The notes: generated by a model from the sequence alone, not told the origin. Shown: positions 16,219-25,135, numbered from the stretch's first letter. The stretch: DNA of 30,331 nucleotides from UBA4615 sp044368415 (GCA_044368415.1 JBIPLJ010000051.1:1-30331); one strand, 5' to 3'. Numbers and translations are program-made.

Positions 16219-17378
16219 CGCACGATGCCCAGGTCCCGCTCGATCGCGGCCGCGACGGCGATGGCCTCGTGCGCGGTTTCGCCGATCACGGTGACATGGC
16301 CCATCTTGCGGCCGGGCCGCGCCTCGGCCTTGCCGTAGCGATGCAGCTTCGCCTGCGGACGGCCGAGCACCGCCGCCCAGTCGGGCTCGCTCGCCCGGTC
16401 CGTGCCGCGGAACCAGATGTCGCCGAGAAGGTTCACCATCACCGCGGCAGAGTGCTGGCGCACGCCACCCAGCGGCAGCCCGGCGAGCACGCGCGCCTGC
16501 TGCTCGAACTGACTGGTGACGCAGGCGTCGATCGTCCAATGCCCCGAGTTGTGCGGCCGCGGCGCGAGCTCGTTGACCACCAGCCGGCCGTCGGCGAGCA
16601 CGAAGAACTCGACGCACAGCACGCCGACGTAGTCGAGCGCCGCGGCGATCGCGAGCGCCCCGTCGGTCGCGCGCGCGGCGAGCGCCGCGTCGACGCGCGC
16701 CGGCACCGTCGACAGCGCAAGGATGCCACCGCGATGTTCGTTCTCGGCGACCGGCCAGGCGCGCGCCTCGCCGTCGAAGCCGCGCGCCACCAGCACCGAG
16801 ACCTCGAGCGCGAGCGCCAGCCGCTGCTCGAGCACGCAGGGCATGCCGCCCATCGCGCGAAACGCCTCAAGCGCGGCCGCGCGATCGGCGACCCGCACCT
16901 GGCCCTTACCGTCGTAGCCGAGCCGCGCCGCCTTCAGGATCGCGGGAAATAGCGATGGCTCGGCGTCGAGCAGATCGGCCTCGCCCAGCACCGCCCGGTA
17001 CGGCGCGACCTCGATGCCGGCCCGCCCGACGAAGGCCTTCTCGGCGATGCGGTCCTGCGCGATGGCGACCGCCGAGGCCCGCGGCGCGACGGCGACGTCG
17101 CGGGCCAGCCGCTCGAGCGCCTGCGCCGGCACGTTCTCGAACTCGGTGCTGGCCGCCCGGCAGGTTCGTGCCAGTTCGTCGAGCGCGGCATCGTCGAGGT
17201 AGTCGGCGTGCAGGTGGCGGTCGGCGACGCTTCCGGCCGGGCTGTCGGCGCTCGGATCGAGCACACAGACCTTGTAGCCCAGGCTCTGCGCGGCGAAGCA
17301 GAACATGCGACCGAGCTGGCCGCCGCCGAGCAGGCCGAGCCAGGCGCCCGGGGGCAGCGGCGGCACGGGTCGGTGCAT
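16215..17378 (-). CDS. purK: N5-carboxyaminoimidazole ribonucleotide synthase
   Basis: A 387-residue ATP-grasp enzyme of de novo purine synthesis that carboxylates AIR to N5-CAIR with ATP and bicarbonate. Seen are the N-terminal LGLLGGGQLGRM nucleotide-fold motif, EFENVPAQALERLA, the ATP-binding KAARLGYDGKGQ, and the metal/substrate segment VVNELAPRPHNSGHWTIDAC. Length is normal. It starts 5 nt after the purE stop and overlaps the tsaC start by 4 nt. Its product is the substrate of the PurE encoded just upstream. Confidence 0.95.
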   Translation of the reverse strand: MHRPVPPLPPGAWLGLLGGGQLGRMFCFAAQSLGYKVCVLDPSADSPAGSVADRHLHADYLDDAALDELARTCRAASTEFENVPAQALERLARDVAVAPRASAVAIAQDRIAEKAFVGRAGIEVAPYRAVLGEADLLDAEPSLFPAILKAARLGYDGKGQVRVADRAAALEAFRAMGGMPCVLEQRLALALEVSVLVARGFDGEARAWPVAENEHRGGILALSTVPARVDAALAARATDGALAIAAALDYVGVLCVEFFVLADGRLVVNELAPRPHNSGHWTIDACVTSQFEQQARVLAGLPLGGVRQHSAAVMVNLLGDIWFRGTDRASEPDWAAVLGRPQAKLHRYGKAEARPGRKMGHVTVIGETAHEAIAVAAAIERDLGIVR

Positions 17379-17383
17379 GTGCC

Positions 17384-17881
<498 letters not shown>

Positions 17882-17903
17882 CGATTGCTCCGCTCAAACC
17901 GTA

Positions 17904-17909
17904 ATTTTA
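17904..17909 (-). promoter_or_regulatory. Possible -10 box for purE-purK-tsaC
   Basis: The minus strand reads TAAAAT about 23 nt upstream of the purE ATG, in the only A/T-rich spot of the divergent region. No good -35 lies at 16-18 nt spacing. A nearby imperfect inverted repeat (17921-17944, GCCGACTCC...GGAATCGGC) could be an operator, but I cannot assign one. Confidence 0.35.
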
Positions 17910-18011
17910 GCCGGTCGCCTGCCGACTCCCTGTCAGGAATCGGCCTGCGGTACCGACGACGCACTCATCGGTCACGACTTGACCGATTCGTTCCCACCCA
18001 CCGGAGTTCCC

Positions 18012-18485
18012 ATGAAGCCCTTCACCTCGATCAAGTTCGCCGCGGCCGCCCTCACGCTGGTCGCCGGCCAAGCCGCCTACGCCGCGCAGGACATCGTCGA
18101 CACCGCCGTCGGCGCTGGCCAGTTCACCACCCTCGTCGCCGCAGTCAAGGCCGCCGGCCTGGTCGACACTCTGAAGGGCCCGGGCCCGTTCACGGTGTTC
18201 GCGCCCACCGACGCCGCGTTCGCCAAGCTGCCCGCGGGCACGGTCGACGGCCTGCTGAAGGATCCGGCCAAGCTGCGCGCGATCCTCACCTATCACGTCG
18301 TCGCGGGCAAGGTGATGGCGAAGGACGTGAAGACCGGCGAGGCGAAGACCGTCAACGGTCAGACCGTCGCGCTCAAGGCCGAGGGCGGAAAAGTGATGGT
18401 CAACGGCGCGAACGTCGTGATGGCCGACGTGGCCGCGACCAACGGCGTGATCCACGCGATCGACTCGGTGATCCTGCCGAAGTGA
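18012..18485 (+). CDS. Secreted fasciclin (FAS1) domain protein
   Basis: A 157-residue exported protein consisting of a signal peptide (about 1-24, ending AAYA before AQDIVD) and one FAS1 domain. The two FAS1 hallmarks are present: GPFTVFAPTDAAFAKLP (H1) and LTYHVVAGKVM, with the closing NGVIHAIDSVILP (H2). FAS1 proteins are periplasmic or surface-associated and linked to adhesion; the specific role here is unknown. A GGAG ribosome site lies 5 nt before the ATG at 18012. It is transcribed divergently from purE and converges on purC, interrupting the purC-purE pair usually seen together in related bacteria. Confidence 0.9.
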   Translation: MKPFTSIKFAAAALTLVAGQAAYAAQDIVDTAVGAGQFTTLVAAVKAAGLVDTLKGPGPFTVFAPTDAAFAKLPAGTVDGLLKDPAKLRAILTYHVVAGKVMAKDVKTGEAKTVNGQTVALKAEGGKVMVNGANVVMADVAATNGVIHAIDSVILPK

Positions 18486-18521
18486 TGGCGCGCCGCGCGA
18501 CAGCCTGGGCCGCGCGACGAC

Positions 18522-19418
18522 CTAGTCCAGCGTGAGTCCCGTGAGGCGTTCGAGCGCCTCGCGGTACTTCGCCGCAGTCGCCGCGACAACCTCGGGCGGC
18601 AGCGGCGGCGGTGGCGGCGTCTTGGCCCAGCCCGAGAGGGTCTCGAGGTAGTCGCGCACATACTGCTTGTCGAAGCTCGGCGGCGAAGTGCCGACGCGGT
18701 AGGAGTCGGCCGGCCAGAAGCGCGAGGAGTCGGCGGTCAGCACCTCGTCCATCAGGTGCAGCCTGCCCGCGTCGTCGAGTCCGAACTCGAACTTGGTGTC
18801 GGCGATGATGATGCCGCGTGTGGCCGCATACTCGGATGCGCGACGATAGAGCTCGAGCGAGATCGCGCGGATCCGCTCGGCGAGCGGCGCCCCGATGGTC
18901 GTGACCATGTCGGCGAAGGAGATGTTCTCGTCGTGCTGGCCCATCTCGGCCTTGGCCGCGGGCGTGAAGATCGGCTGCGGCAGCCTCTCGGCCATCCGCA
19001 GGCCCGCCGGCAGCGCGATGCCGCAGACCGCACCGCTCGCCTGGTAGTCCTTCCAGCCGGAGCCGATCAGGTAGCCGCGCACCACCGCCTCGACCGGGAT
19101 GGGCTTCAAGCGCTTGACCACCATCGAGCGGCCGGCGACCTGCGCGGCCTCGGCGGGCGAGACCACCGACTCGGGGTCGATGCCGGTCAGGTGGTTCGGC
19201 ACCACGTCGGCGAGCCGGTCGAACCAGAACAACGCCATGCGGTTCAGCACCCGCCCCTTGTCGGGGATGGGCTCGGCCATTACAACGTCGAAGGCCGAGA
19301 GCCGGTCGCTGGTGACGATCAGCAGCCTGCCCTCGCCGACGGCGTAGTTGTCGCGGACCTTGCCGCGCGACAGCAGCGGCAGCGAGCGCAACGCGCTTTG
19401 GTGGAGGGCTCGGGCCAT
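18522..19418 (-). CDS. purC: Phosphoribosylaminoimidazole-succinocarboxamide (SAICAR) synthase
   Basis: A 298-residue enzyme that joins aspartate to CAIR using ATP, the step directly after PurE. Family motifs are SRGKVRDNY (17-25), TSDRLSAFDVVM (36-47), VEAVVRGYLIGSGWKDY, ENISFADM and IADTKFEFGLD, with DEVLTADSSRFWP near the C-terminus. Its size matches the approximately 300-residue bacterial form. The ATG at 19418 fits the family start (MARALHQSALRSLPLLSRGK). A possible -10 (CACAAT on the minus strand, near 19462-19467) lies upstream, in the region shared with the divergent serine-hydrolase gene. It ends 36 nt from the convergent fasciclin gene. Confidence 0.94.
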   Translation of the reverse strand: MARALHQSALRSLPLLSRGKVRDNYAVGEGRLLIVTSDRLSAFDVVMAEPIPDKGRVLNRMALFWFDRLADVVPNHLTGIDPESVVSPAEAAQVAGRSMVVKRLKPIPVEAVVRGYLIGSGWKDYQASGAVCGIALPAGLRMAERLPQPIFTPAAKAEMGQHDENISFADMVTTIGAPLAERIRAISLELYRRASEYAATRGIIIADTKFEFGLDDAGRLHLMDEVLTADSSRFWPADSYRVGTSPPSFDKQYVRDYLETLSGWAKTPPPPPLPPEVVAATAAKYREALERLTGLTLD

Positions 19419-19499
19419 GGGTCGATCCGTAGAGGCGTGAAGGGTGACGGGTGAAGGCGGCATTGTGCCCGAGCCGACCATCGGGTTTACGATCGAGGG

Positions 19500-20630
19500 A
19501 TGGACACCTTTCCCCTGCCTGCCGGCGACCTCGCGTCCTCCGGCCTGCGTTGCGACCGGCTCGAGCGGCTGGCTGGCCTCATCGATTCGCAGATCGCTGA
19601 GGGACGGTATCCCGGCGCGCAGATCGCGATCGCCCGCCACGGCAGCCTGCTGCTCGAGCGCTCCGTCGGCGACGCGCGCCTGGAGCCCACGCGTGTGCCG
19701 GCGCGACCCGACACGCTGTGGCTGCTGTACTCGAACACCAAGGTGCTGATGGCGACCGCATTGTGGCGGCTCGCCGAGGACGCGGCGTTCTCGTTCGACG
19801 ACCGCGTGTCCGACCACCTCCCCGAATTCGCGAAGCACGGCAAGCGCGACGTGACGATCCTGCAGGTCATCACCCACCAGGGCGGGTTCCCGAACGCGCA
19901 GATCTCGCGCGAGGGCTGGCTCGAGCGCGAGGCGCGGCTGCGCTCGGTCTGCGAGTTCACGCTCGAATGGACGCCGGGCACGCGCATCGAATACCACGCG
20001 CTGTCGGCGCACTGGGTGCTCGCCGCGCTGATCGAGCGGCTCACCGGTCGCGACTTCCGCGAGCAGGTGCGGGCCTCGGTGATCGAGCCGCTCGGGCTCG
20101 GCCACGACCTGTACATGGGCCTGCCGCCCTCGGAGGACACGCGCGTCTCCGACATGCACGAGCCGGGCGCCGACGGCGGCCAACACCTGCGCGCCGACAG
20201 CAACAACGAGACCTGGCGGCGCGCCTGCGCGCCCGGCGGCGGCGCCTACGGCACGGCGCGCGGCATGGCGGCGCTCTACCAGATGATGCTCGCCGGTGGC
20301 ACGCTGGCCGGTGTGCGCCTGCTGTCGCCCCGAACCCTTGCCTTCGCGATCCGAAACCACACCGGCGACCGGCTCGACCATTACATGGGCATGCCGATGC
20401 ACCGCGGCCTCGGCCCCCACCTGCGCGGCACCACGACCACGATCCGCGGGCTCGGCTCGCATGCCTCGCCCGGCACCTTCGGGCACGGCGGCGTCGGCTC
20501 CTCGTACTGCTGGGCGGACCCGGAGTCGGGTGTGTCCTTCGCCTACCTCACCAACAGCCGCGCGCCCGATCCGTGGCATTCGGTGCGGCTCGATCGGGTC
20601 AGCAACCTGGTGCACTCGGCGATCGTCTGA
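19500..20630 (+). CDS. Serine hydrolase of the beta-lactamase class C / EstB family
   Basis: A 376-residue penicillin-binding-protein-like serine hydrolase. The nucleophile motif SxxK is S78-N-T-K81. The second motif tyrosine is probably Y165 (YHALSAHWVL), and the third is HGG at 329-331 (GHGGVGSSYCW). There is no signal peptide, so the protein is probably cytoplasmic and more likely an esterase than a beta-lactamase. Substrate is unknown. The ATG at 19500 follows a GAGGG tract. It is divergent from purC and convergent with the isomerase gene, with a hairpin between the two stops. Confidence 0.85.
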   Translation: MDTFPLPAGDLASSGLRCDRLERLAGLIDSQIAEGRYPGAQIAIARHGSLLLERSVGDARLEPTRVPARPDTLWLLYSNTKVLMATALWRLAEDAAFSFDDRVSDHLPEFAKHGKRDVTILQVITHQGGFPNAQISREGWLEREARLRSVCEFTLEWTPGTRIEYHALSAHWVLAALIERLTGRDFREQVRASVIEPLGLGHDLYMGLPPSEDTRVSDMHEPGADGGQHLRADSNNETWRRACAPGGGAYGTARGMAALYQMMLAGGTLAGVRLLSPRTLAFAIRNHTGDRLDHYMGMPMHRGLGPHLRGTTTTIRGLGSHASPGTFGHGGVGSSYCWADPESGVSFAYLTNSRAPDPWHSVRLDRVSNLVHSAIV

Positions 20631-20633
20631 GCG

Positions 20634-20660
20634 CGCGGCGCGTTCTCCCAGCGCGCCGCG
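20634..20660. terminator. Hairpin between convergent genes, probable bidirectional terminator
   Basis: CGCGGCGCG and CGCGCCGCG are perfect 9-base complements around a 9-nt loop. They lie in the 37 bp between two stop codons that face each other. Position supports a shared terminator; there is no T-run on either side. Confidence 0.5.
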
Positions 20661-20667
20661 TCGTCAC

Positions 20668-21450
20668 TCAACGGTACGGCGCGAACCAGCCGAGCCCGGC
20701 GGTGGTGCCAGCGCGCGGCCGGTACTCGCAGCCGATCCAGCCATCCCAGCCGAGTTCGTCGAGCAGATTGAACAGGTACGGATGGTTCACCTCGCCCAGA
20801 TCTGGCTCGTGGCGAAGCGGCACACCGGCAATCTGGAGGTGGCCGACACATCCGGTCGGCAGGTACTGGCGGATCTTCATCACGAGGTCGCCCTCGACGA
20901 TCTGGCAGTGGTACAGGTCCATCTGAACTTTCAGGTTCGGCGCCCCGACCTCGGCGATGACGGCGTGCGCATCGGCTTGTGTGTTGAGGAAGAAGCCCGG
21001 GATGTCGCGTGTGTTGATCGGCTCGATCAGCAGGTCCAGGCCCGCATCCGCACAGCGGCGCGCCGCCTCGCGCAGGTTCTGCACGTAGAGCGCGCGGCGC
21101 TCGGCGCGGTCCACGCGGACCGGCAGCAGCCCAGCCATCGCGTGCAGCCGCGGGCACTTCAGCGCACGCGCGTAGCCGATCGCGCGGTCCACGCCCTCGA
21201 GGAACTCGCGCTCGCGCCCGGGCAGCGAGGCGAGGCCGCGCTCGCCAGCCTCGAAGTCGCCGGGCCAGGTGTTGAACAACGCCTGCTGCAGGCCGTGGCG
21301 CTCGAGTTCGGCGGCGATGGCAGCCGCCTCGAACGCGTAGGGGAACAGGAACTCGACGCCCTTGAAGCCGTCCTTCGCGGCCGCGCCGAAGCGCTCGAGG
21401 AACGGCACCTCGGTGTACATCATCGACAGGTTGGCAGCGAAGCGCGGCAT
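20668..21450 (-). CDS. hyi: Hydroxypyruvate isomerase family TIM-barrel protein
   Basis: A 260-residue sugar-isomerase-like TIM barrel that should interconvert hydroxypyruvate and tartronate semialdehyde (Hyi), or a 2-oxo-tetronate (OtnI), in glyoxylate-type metabolism. It starts MPRFAANLSMMYTEVPFLER, the usual N-terminus of this family. Conserved metal or acid positions are in DLLIEPINTRDIPGFF, VQMDLYHCQIVEGD and GWIGCEYRPRAGT. Length is normal. A GAGGAG ribosome site sits about 10 nt before the ATG at 21450. No other glyoxylate gene is adjacent, so the exact substrate is open. Confidence 0.85.
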   Translation of the reverse strand: MPRFAANLSMMYTEVPFLERFGAAAKDGFKGVEFLFPYAFEAAAIAAELERHGLQQALFNTWPGDFEAGERGLASLPGREREFLEGVDRAIGYARALKCPRLHAMAGLLPVRVDRAERRALYVQNLREAARRCADAGLDLLIEPINTRDIPGFFLNTQADAHAVIAEVGAPNLKVQMDLYHCQIVEGDLVMKIRQYLPTGCVGHLQIAGVPLRHEPDLGEVNHPYLFNLLDELGWDGWIGCEYRPRAGTTAGLGWFAPYR

Positions 21451-21613
21451 GCAATCTTCTCCTCGGGCCAAGAGGGTACCGCAGGCGATGATCGTCGCCC
21501 ATCGACGACCGACCATCGACGCCCAAGACGGCGCGGAGAGACACCATCCCAAGTGCCGGTCGTGGCGCTCGTCCGGGTATCGCCCCTAAGCGTCGGACGG
21601 GCCCGGGCCTCAG

Positions 21614-22246
21614 TCAGGCGGGGTCGGCCGGCCGGCTCGAGCCGAGCGTGGACAGCATCGATTCGCACAGGCGCAGGTGCTCCTCGCCCAAGCTGCCGTG
21701 GCGGGCCGCGCCGGTCAGGCTATCGAGCACGAGGCTGGTCAGCTCCGCGCGGCTGCGCACCTGCACGAGATCGCGGCGCAGGTGCTCGATGACCTTGTCC
21801 TTGGCATCGATCTCGCGGACCAGCGGGTCCCAGTGCGTGATGCGGTACTGGCTCATCAGCGAATCGACGATGTCATGGCGGTCGGCGAGGGTCTCGACGT
21901 TGAAGTCGTGCGCGCTGAAGTCACGGAGCCCGTCGATCTGGCGCAGCCCGTCGTCGGTGATGCGCTCGAACCCCATGCTCCAGTCGGCGTACTGGCGGCG
22001 CTCGATCGTCTTGCGCGAGAGCCGCCGCATCCCGACGTGGCGCGGATCCGCCTCGATTGTGCCGAGGAGGCGATCCACGACCGCCTCCTCACCTTCGATG
22101 ACCTGCAGGAACGTGCCGTTCCCGTAGAGCAGCATCCCGGTCAGGCTCCGGGACACATTGTTCGTCCGGCACTGCATCAGCAACGCGAGCAGCTGGTCGG
22201 CGGACATCGGCACGCTGGCCTGGCTGATATAGGACATCTGGATCAT
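21614..22246 (-). CDS. BLUF blue-light sensor with an unrecognised helical C-terminal region
   Basis: A 210-residue protein. Residues 1-93 form a BLUF domain that binds FAD and senses blue light. The key residues are all present: Y6 (MSYIS), N30, Q48 (FLQVIEGE), and W89/M91 in WSMGF. Residues 94-210 match no output domain I know. They include a charged helical stretch (EIDAKDKVIEHLRRDLVQVR) that could form a coiled coil and mediate dimerisation, so the protein probably signals through protein contacts rather than by an enzyme domain. The ATG at 22246 follows a GGAGAG ribosome site. It lies on the same strand downstream of a small secreted-protein gene and a cytochrome P450, with 148 bp between, so it may have its own promoter. 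Confidence 0.9.
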   Translation of the reverse strand: MIQMSYISQASVPMSADQLLALLMQCRTNNVSRSLTGMLLYGNGTFLQVIEGEEAVVDRLLGTIEADPRHVGMRRLSRKTIERRQYADWSMGFERITDDGLRQIDGLRDFSAHDFNVETLADRHDIVDSLMSQYRITHWDPLVREIDAKDKVIEHLRRDLVQVRSRAELTSLVLDSLTGAARHGSLGEEHLRLCESMLSTLGSSRPADPA

Positions 22247-22394
22247 GGGTCTCTCCGACGGGCCGTGTGCAGCGGCCTCGACGCACGGACCTGCCGCGCG
22301 GATGCGGCGTCCAGGCGGGAGCACGATGGCACTCCCAACCGCGGACGCGAGCTGATGAGTATAGGCGCGGAGCGACCTGCGGTCGGTCCAATCC

Positions 22395-22717
22395 TCAGCA
22401 GGTCGCCATCGCCCCCGTACGGACGCCAGGCCGGCCGCCCGGCCCCATCAGCACGCCGCCGCCCGCCGACGGCATCACACGGTCGATGACATCGAAGCAG
22501 CCGGCCGGACCGCAGGTCGGCAGCGCGATCGGCGGCCTGCCGCGCTCGCCGGCCTGCGGGACCGCGACAGCGGGGGCGGCGGCATCGACACGAAGGGTGG
22601 CGCGTCGGGCTGGATGCGCGGCGTCGCCCGCGCGACGGGCGCGCCGAGCAGGCCCAGCCCGAACGTGACGGCGAGTGCGACGCGCGCCCTCCAGGCCTGC
22701 AGCATCCGCTGCGGCAT
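22395..22717 (-). pseudogene. Small secreted protein gene, apparently broken by a 1-base frameshift
   Basis: The ATG at 22717 begins 1 nt after the P450 stop and gives a clear signal peptide (RVALAVTFGLGLLGAPVARA) followed by TPRIQPDAPPFVSMPPPP. After the G5 run at 22572-22576 (C5 on the coding strand) this frame becomes an Arg-rich shadow and stops at 22475. Another frame then looks coding: AVAVPQAGERGRPPIALPTC, GPAGCFDVIDRV, then a Gly-rich tail ending GAMATC, with a stop at 22395-22397. One extra C in the run would join them into a 107-residue exported protein with three Cys in its mature part. No family is recognised. It is probably co-transcribed with the P450. Confidence 0.5.
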
Positions 22718-22718
22718 T

Positions 22719-23954
22719 TCAGTCGCCGAGGCGCGCAGGCAGCGTCGTGAACCCGCGAAAGCGGATCCGCCGGTCGCGGGTGGGCGCTGCGCCCGGCTCG
22801 AGCCGCGGGAAGCGCGCGAGCAGCCGCCCGATCGCGATCCGCCCCTCCATGCGCGCGACGTTCATCCCCGCGCAGGCGTGCTCGCCGTGACCGAAGGCGA
22901 GCTGCCGGTTGGGCTTGCGTCCGACGTCGAAGCGATCGGCGTACGGAAACTGCGCCGGATCGCGGTTGGCGGCGCCGATGCACAGCGTCACGAAGGTGCC
23001 CTCGCCGAACATGTGTCCGCCGATGTCCGACGCCGCGGTCAGCATCCGGTTGTTGAGCTGCAGCGGGCTCTCCCAGCGCAGCATCTCTTCGATCGCGGCC
23101 GGCAACAGCGACGGGTCCTCGCGCAGCCGCCGCTGCTCGTCCGGGAAGCGCATCAACGCATGCAGCCCGTTTCCCAGCAGGTTGGTGGTGGTCTCGTGGC
23201 CCGCGTTGAGCAGGAAGATGCAGTTGTGCAGCAGCTCGCTCTCGGTGAGCCGCTCGCCCCCCACCTCGCCTTGGAGCAGCCGGGTCAGCACGTCCTCGTC
23301 GGCGTCGAGCGGATGCGCGCGCCGGTGGGCGACCAGGTCCTTGAGACAGGCCAGGAAGTCGGTCACCGCACGGTTGCCGGCGTCGAGCATCGCCTGCGTC
23401 GGCCGCGGCTCGAGCGCAGCGAGGATCGCCAACGACCAGCCGCGCAGCGGCGCGCGGTCCTCGCGAGGGAACGACAGCAGGTTGCCGATCACCTCGATCG
23501 GAAGGGCGGCCGCGAAGTCCTCGATCAGGTCGACCTGCGCACCGCCCGCGGCACGCTCAGCCACGGCCTCGAGCAGTCGATCGACCAGCGCCAACACACC
23601 CGGCTCCATCCGCGCGATCGCGCGTTGGTTCACCGCGCCGAGCATCAGCCGCCGCACCCGCGTGTGGGAGGGCGGATCGTTGAACACGAGGCTGCCGGTA
23701 TGGTGCTCGAAGAGCGGCGTGTCGCCGTACTTCGGGCCGAACTCGCGCTTCTTGTCGGAGCTGACCGACGCGCTGCGGTACATTGCCGCGACGTCTTCGT
23801 AGCGGGTCAGGAACACAGCGCCCGAGTCGAGCACGCGCACCGGGTCGTGCTCGCGCAGCGCGCGGTAGGTTGGGTACGGGTCGTCGTAGAACGACTCGGG
23901 CAGCGAGGACAGCTGGAACCTGCGGGCCAACTCGGCAGCGGTCGGGGTCTGCAT
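22719..23954 (-). CDS. Cytochrome P450
   Basis: A 411-residue soluble bacterial P450 monooxygenase. The I-helix oxygen-activation motif is AGHETT (251-256). The K-helix ExxR is E290-R293, and the haem loop is FGHGEHACAG (354-363) with the axial thiolate C361. No membrane anchor is seen. Substrate is unknown; the NDPPSHTRVRRL C-helix segment is typical of class I enzymes that need a ferredoxin and reductase, neither of which is adjacent. It starts 45 nt after the fba stop on the same strand and is followed 1 nt later by the small secreted-protein gene. A small CGGGC/GCCCG hairpin (23976-23988) sits in the gap before it. Confidence 0.93.
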   Translation of the reverse strand: MQTPTAAELARRFQLSSLPESFYDDPYPTYRALREHDPVRVLDSGAVFLTRYEDVAAMYRSASVSSDKKREFGPKYGDTPLFEHHTGSLVFNDPPSHTRVRRLMLGAVNQRAIARMEPGVLALVDRLLEAVAERAAGGAQVDLIEDFAAALPIEVIGNLLSFPREDRAPLRGWSLAILAALEPRPTQAMLDAGNRAVTDFLACLKDLVAHRRAHPLDADEDVLTRLLQGEVGGERLTESELLHNCIFLLNAGHETTTNLLGNGLHALMRFPDEQRRLREDPSLLPAAIEEMLRWESPLQLNNRMLTAASDIGGHMFGEGTFVTLCIGAANRDPAQFPYADRFDVGRKPNRQLAFGHGEHACAGMNVARMEGRIAIGRLLARFPRLEPGAAPTRDRRIRFRGFTTLPARLGD

Positions 23955-23999
23955 GAACCCATCGTAGCGCAGGCACGGGCGATGCCCGCGCCCGACGCG

Positions 24000-25064
24000 T
24001 CAGATCACGGCCTGCGCCAGCTCGCCGTTGCGGTACCTCTCGACCATCACCGACAGGGCCGTCGCCTTGATCTTCGAGCCCTGCCCCGCGCAGCCGAACT
24101 CGGTATAGCGCTGCACGCAGATCTTCTTGGCCGCCTCGCGCGCGGGCTTGAGGTACTCACGCGGATCGAACTTCTCCGGATGCTCGGCGAAGAACTTGCG
24201 GATCGCAGCGGTCATCGCCAGCCGGATGTCGGTGTCGATGTTGATCTTGCGCACGCCGTGCTTGATGGCTTCCTGGATCTCTTCGACCGGCACGCCATAG
24301 GTCTCCTTCATGGCACCGCCGTACTTGCGGATCTCCTCGAGCAGGTCCTGCGGCACCGACGAGGAGCCGTGCATCACGAGATGGGTGTTCGGCAGGCGCG
24401 CGTGGATCTCCTTGATGCGAGAGATCGCGAGGATGTCGCCGGTGGGCTTGCGCGAGAACTTGTAGGCACCGTGGCTGGTGCCGATGGCGATCGCGAGCGC
24501 GTCGACCTGGGTGCGCTTGACGAAGTCGGCCGCCTGCTCCGGATCGGTCAGCAGCTGCTCGCGCGTCATCGTCGCATCGGTGCCATGCCCGTCCTCCTTG
24601 TCCCCCCTCATCGTCTCGAGCGAGCCCAGGCAGCCGAGCTCGCCCTCGACCGTCACGCCGACCGAATGCGCCATGTCGACGACTCGGCGGGTGGTATCGA
24701 CGTTGTAGTCATAGCTGGCGATCGACTTGCCGTCCTCCTCGAGGGAGCCGTCCATCATCACAGAGGTGAAGCCGAGGTCGATCGCGCCCTTGCAGACCGT
24801 CGGCGACTGGCCGTGGTCCTGGTGCATGACGACCGGCACCGACGGGTACGACTCCACGGCGGCCTGGATGAGGTGCCGCAGGAAGTGCTCGCCCGCGTAT
24901 TTCCGGGCACCCGCCGAGGCTTGCATGATCACCGGCGCGTCGATCTCGGCGGCGGCCGACATGATGGCCTGGACCTGCTCGAGGTTGTTGACGTTGAAGG
25001 CCGGGATGCCGTGGCCGTTCTCGGCAGCATGGTCGAGAAGCTGGCGCATCGATACGAGGGGCAT
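24000..25064 (-). CDS. fba: Fructose-bisphosphate aldolase, class II
   Basis: A 354-residue zinc-dependent aldolase that splits fructose-1,6-bisphosphate into two triose phosphates (reverse in gluconeogenesis). Zinc and catalytic residues are in MHQDHGQ (catalytic D83, zinc ligand H84), VEGELGCLG and VMHGSSSVP, with phosphate binding at GVRKINIDTDIRLA. The long form and this motif set fit the class IIB (Calvin-type) enzymes of betaproteobacteria. The ATG at 25064 gives the canonical start MPLVSMRQLLDHAAENGHGI. An AGGAG ribosome site sits 7 nt before the ATG, immediately after a large leader hairpin. It follows pyk on the same strand but has its own probable promoter. Confidence 0.95.
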   Translation of the reverse strand: MPLVSMRQLLDHAAENGHGIPAFNVNNLEQVQAIMSAAAEIDAPVIMQASAGARKYAGEHFLRHLIQAAVESYPSVPVVMHQDHGQSPTVCKGAIDLGFTSVMMDGSLEEDGKSIASYDYNVDTTRRVVDMAHSVGVTVEGELGCLGSLETMRGDKEDGHGTDATMTREQLLTDPEQAADFVKRTQVDALAIAIGTSHGAYKFSRKPTGDILAISRIKEIHARLPNTHLVMHGSSSVPQDLLEEIRKYGGAMKETYGVPVEEIQEAIKHGVRKINIDTDIRLAMTAAIRKFFAEHPEKFDPREYLKPAREAAKKICVQRYTEFGCAGQGSKIKATALSVMVERYRNGELAQAVI

Positions 25065-25084
25065 GGAGGAACTCCTATGTGAAA

Positions 25085-25135
25085 TTTCGCACAGCCCCGC
25101 GCGTCGACGCATTCCGGCAGCGGGGCTCTGCGAAA
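25085..25135 (-). promoter_or_regulatory. Stable hairpin filling the fba leader
   Basis: Arms 25085-25100 and 25120-25135 are 16-base reverse complements with one mismatch (minus strand TTTCGCAGAGCCCCGC ... GCGGGGCTGTGCGAAA) around a 19-nt loop. The probable start point near 25144 puts the stem within about 10 nt of the 5' end of the mRNA, and it ends about 20 nt before the fba ATG. It could protect the 5' end, act as a translational control element, or end transcription coming from pyk. Confidence 0.5.

Noticed and set aside
18486..18521. GC-rich inverted pieces between the convergent fasciclin and purC genes
   Set aside because: The possible stem is short and has no T-run. The location suits a terminator, but the sequence support is weak.
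21451..21613. Repeated CCATCGACG words and a CGTCCG/CGGACG pair upstream of the isomerase gene
   Set aside because: The words are too short and irregular in this composition to call a repeat array or a terminator.
22614..25082. An 822-codon plus-strand open frame across the P450 and fba genes
   Set aside because: It is antisense to two clear enzymes and has shadow-like composition without any domain.
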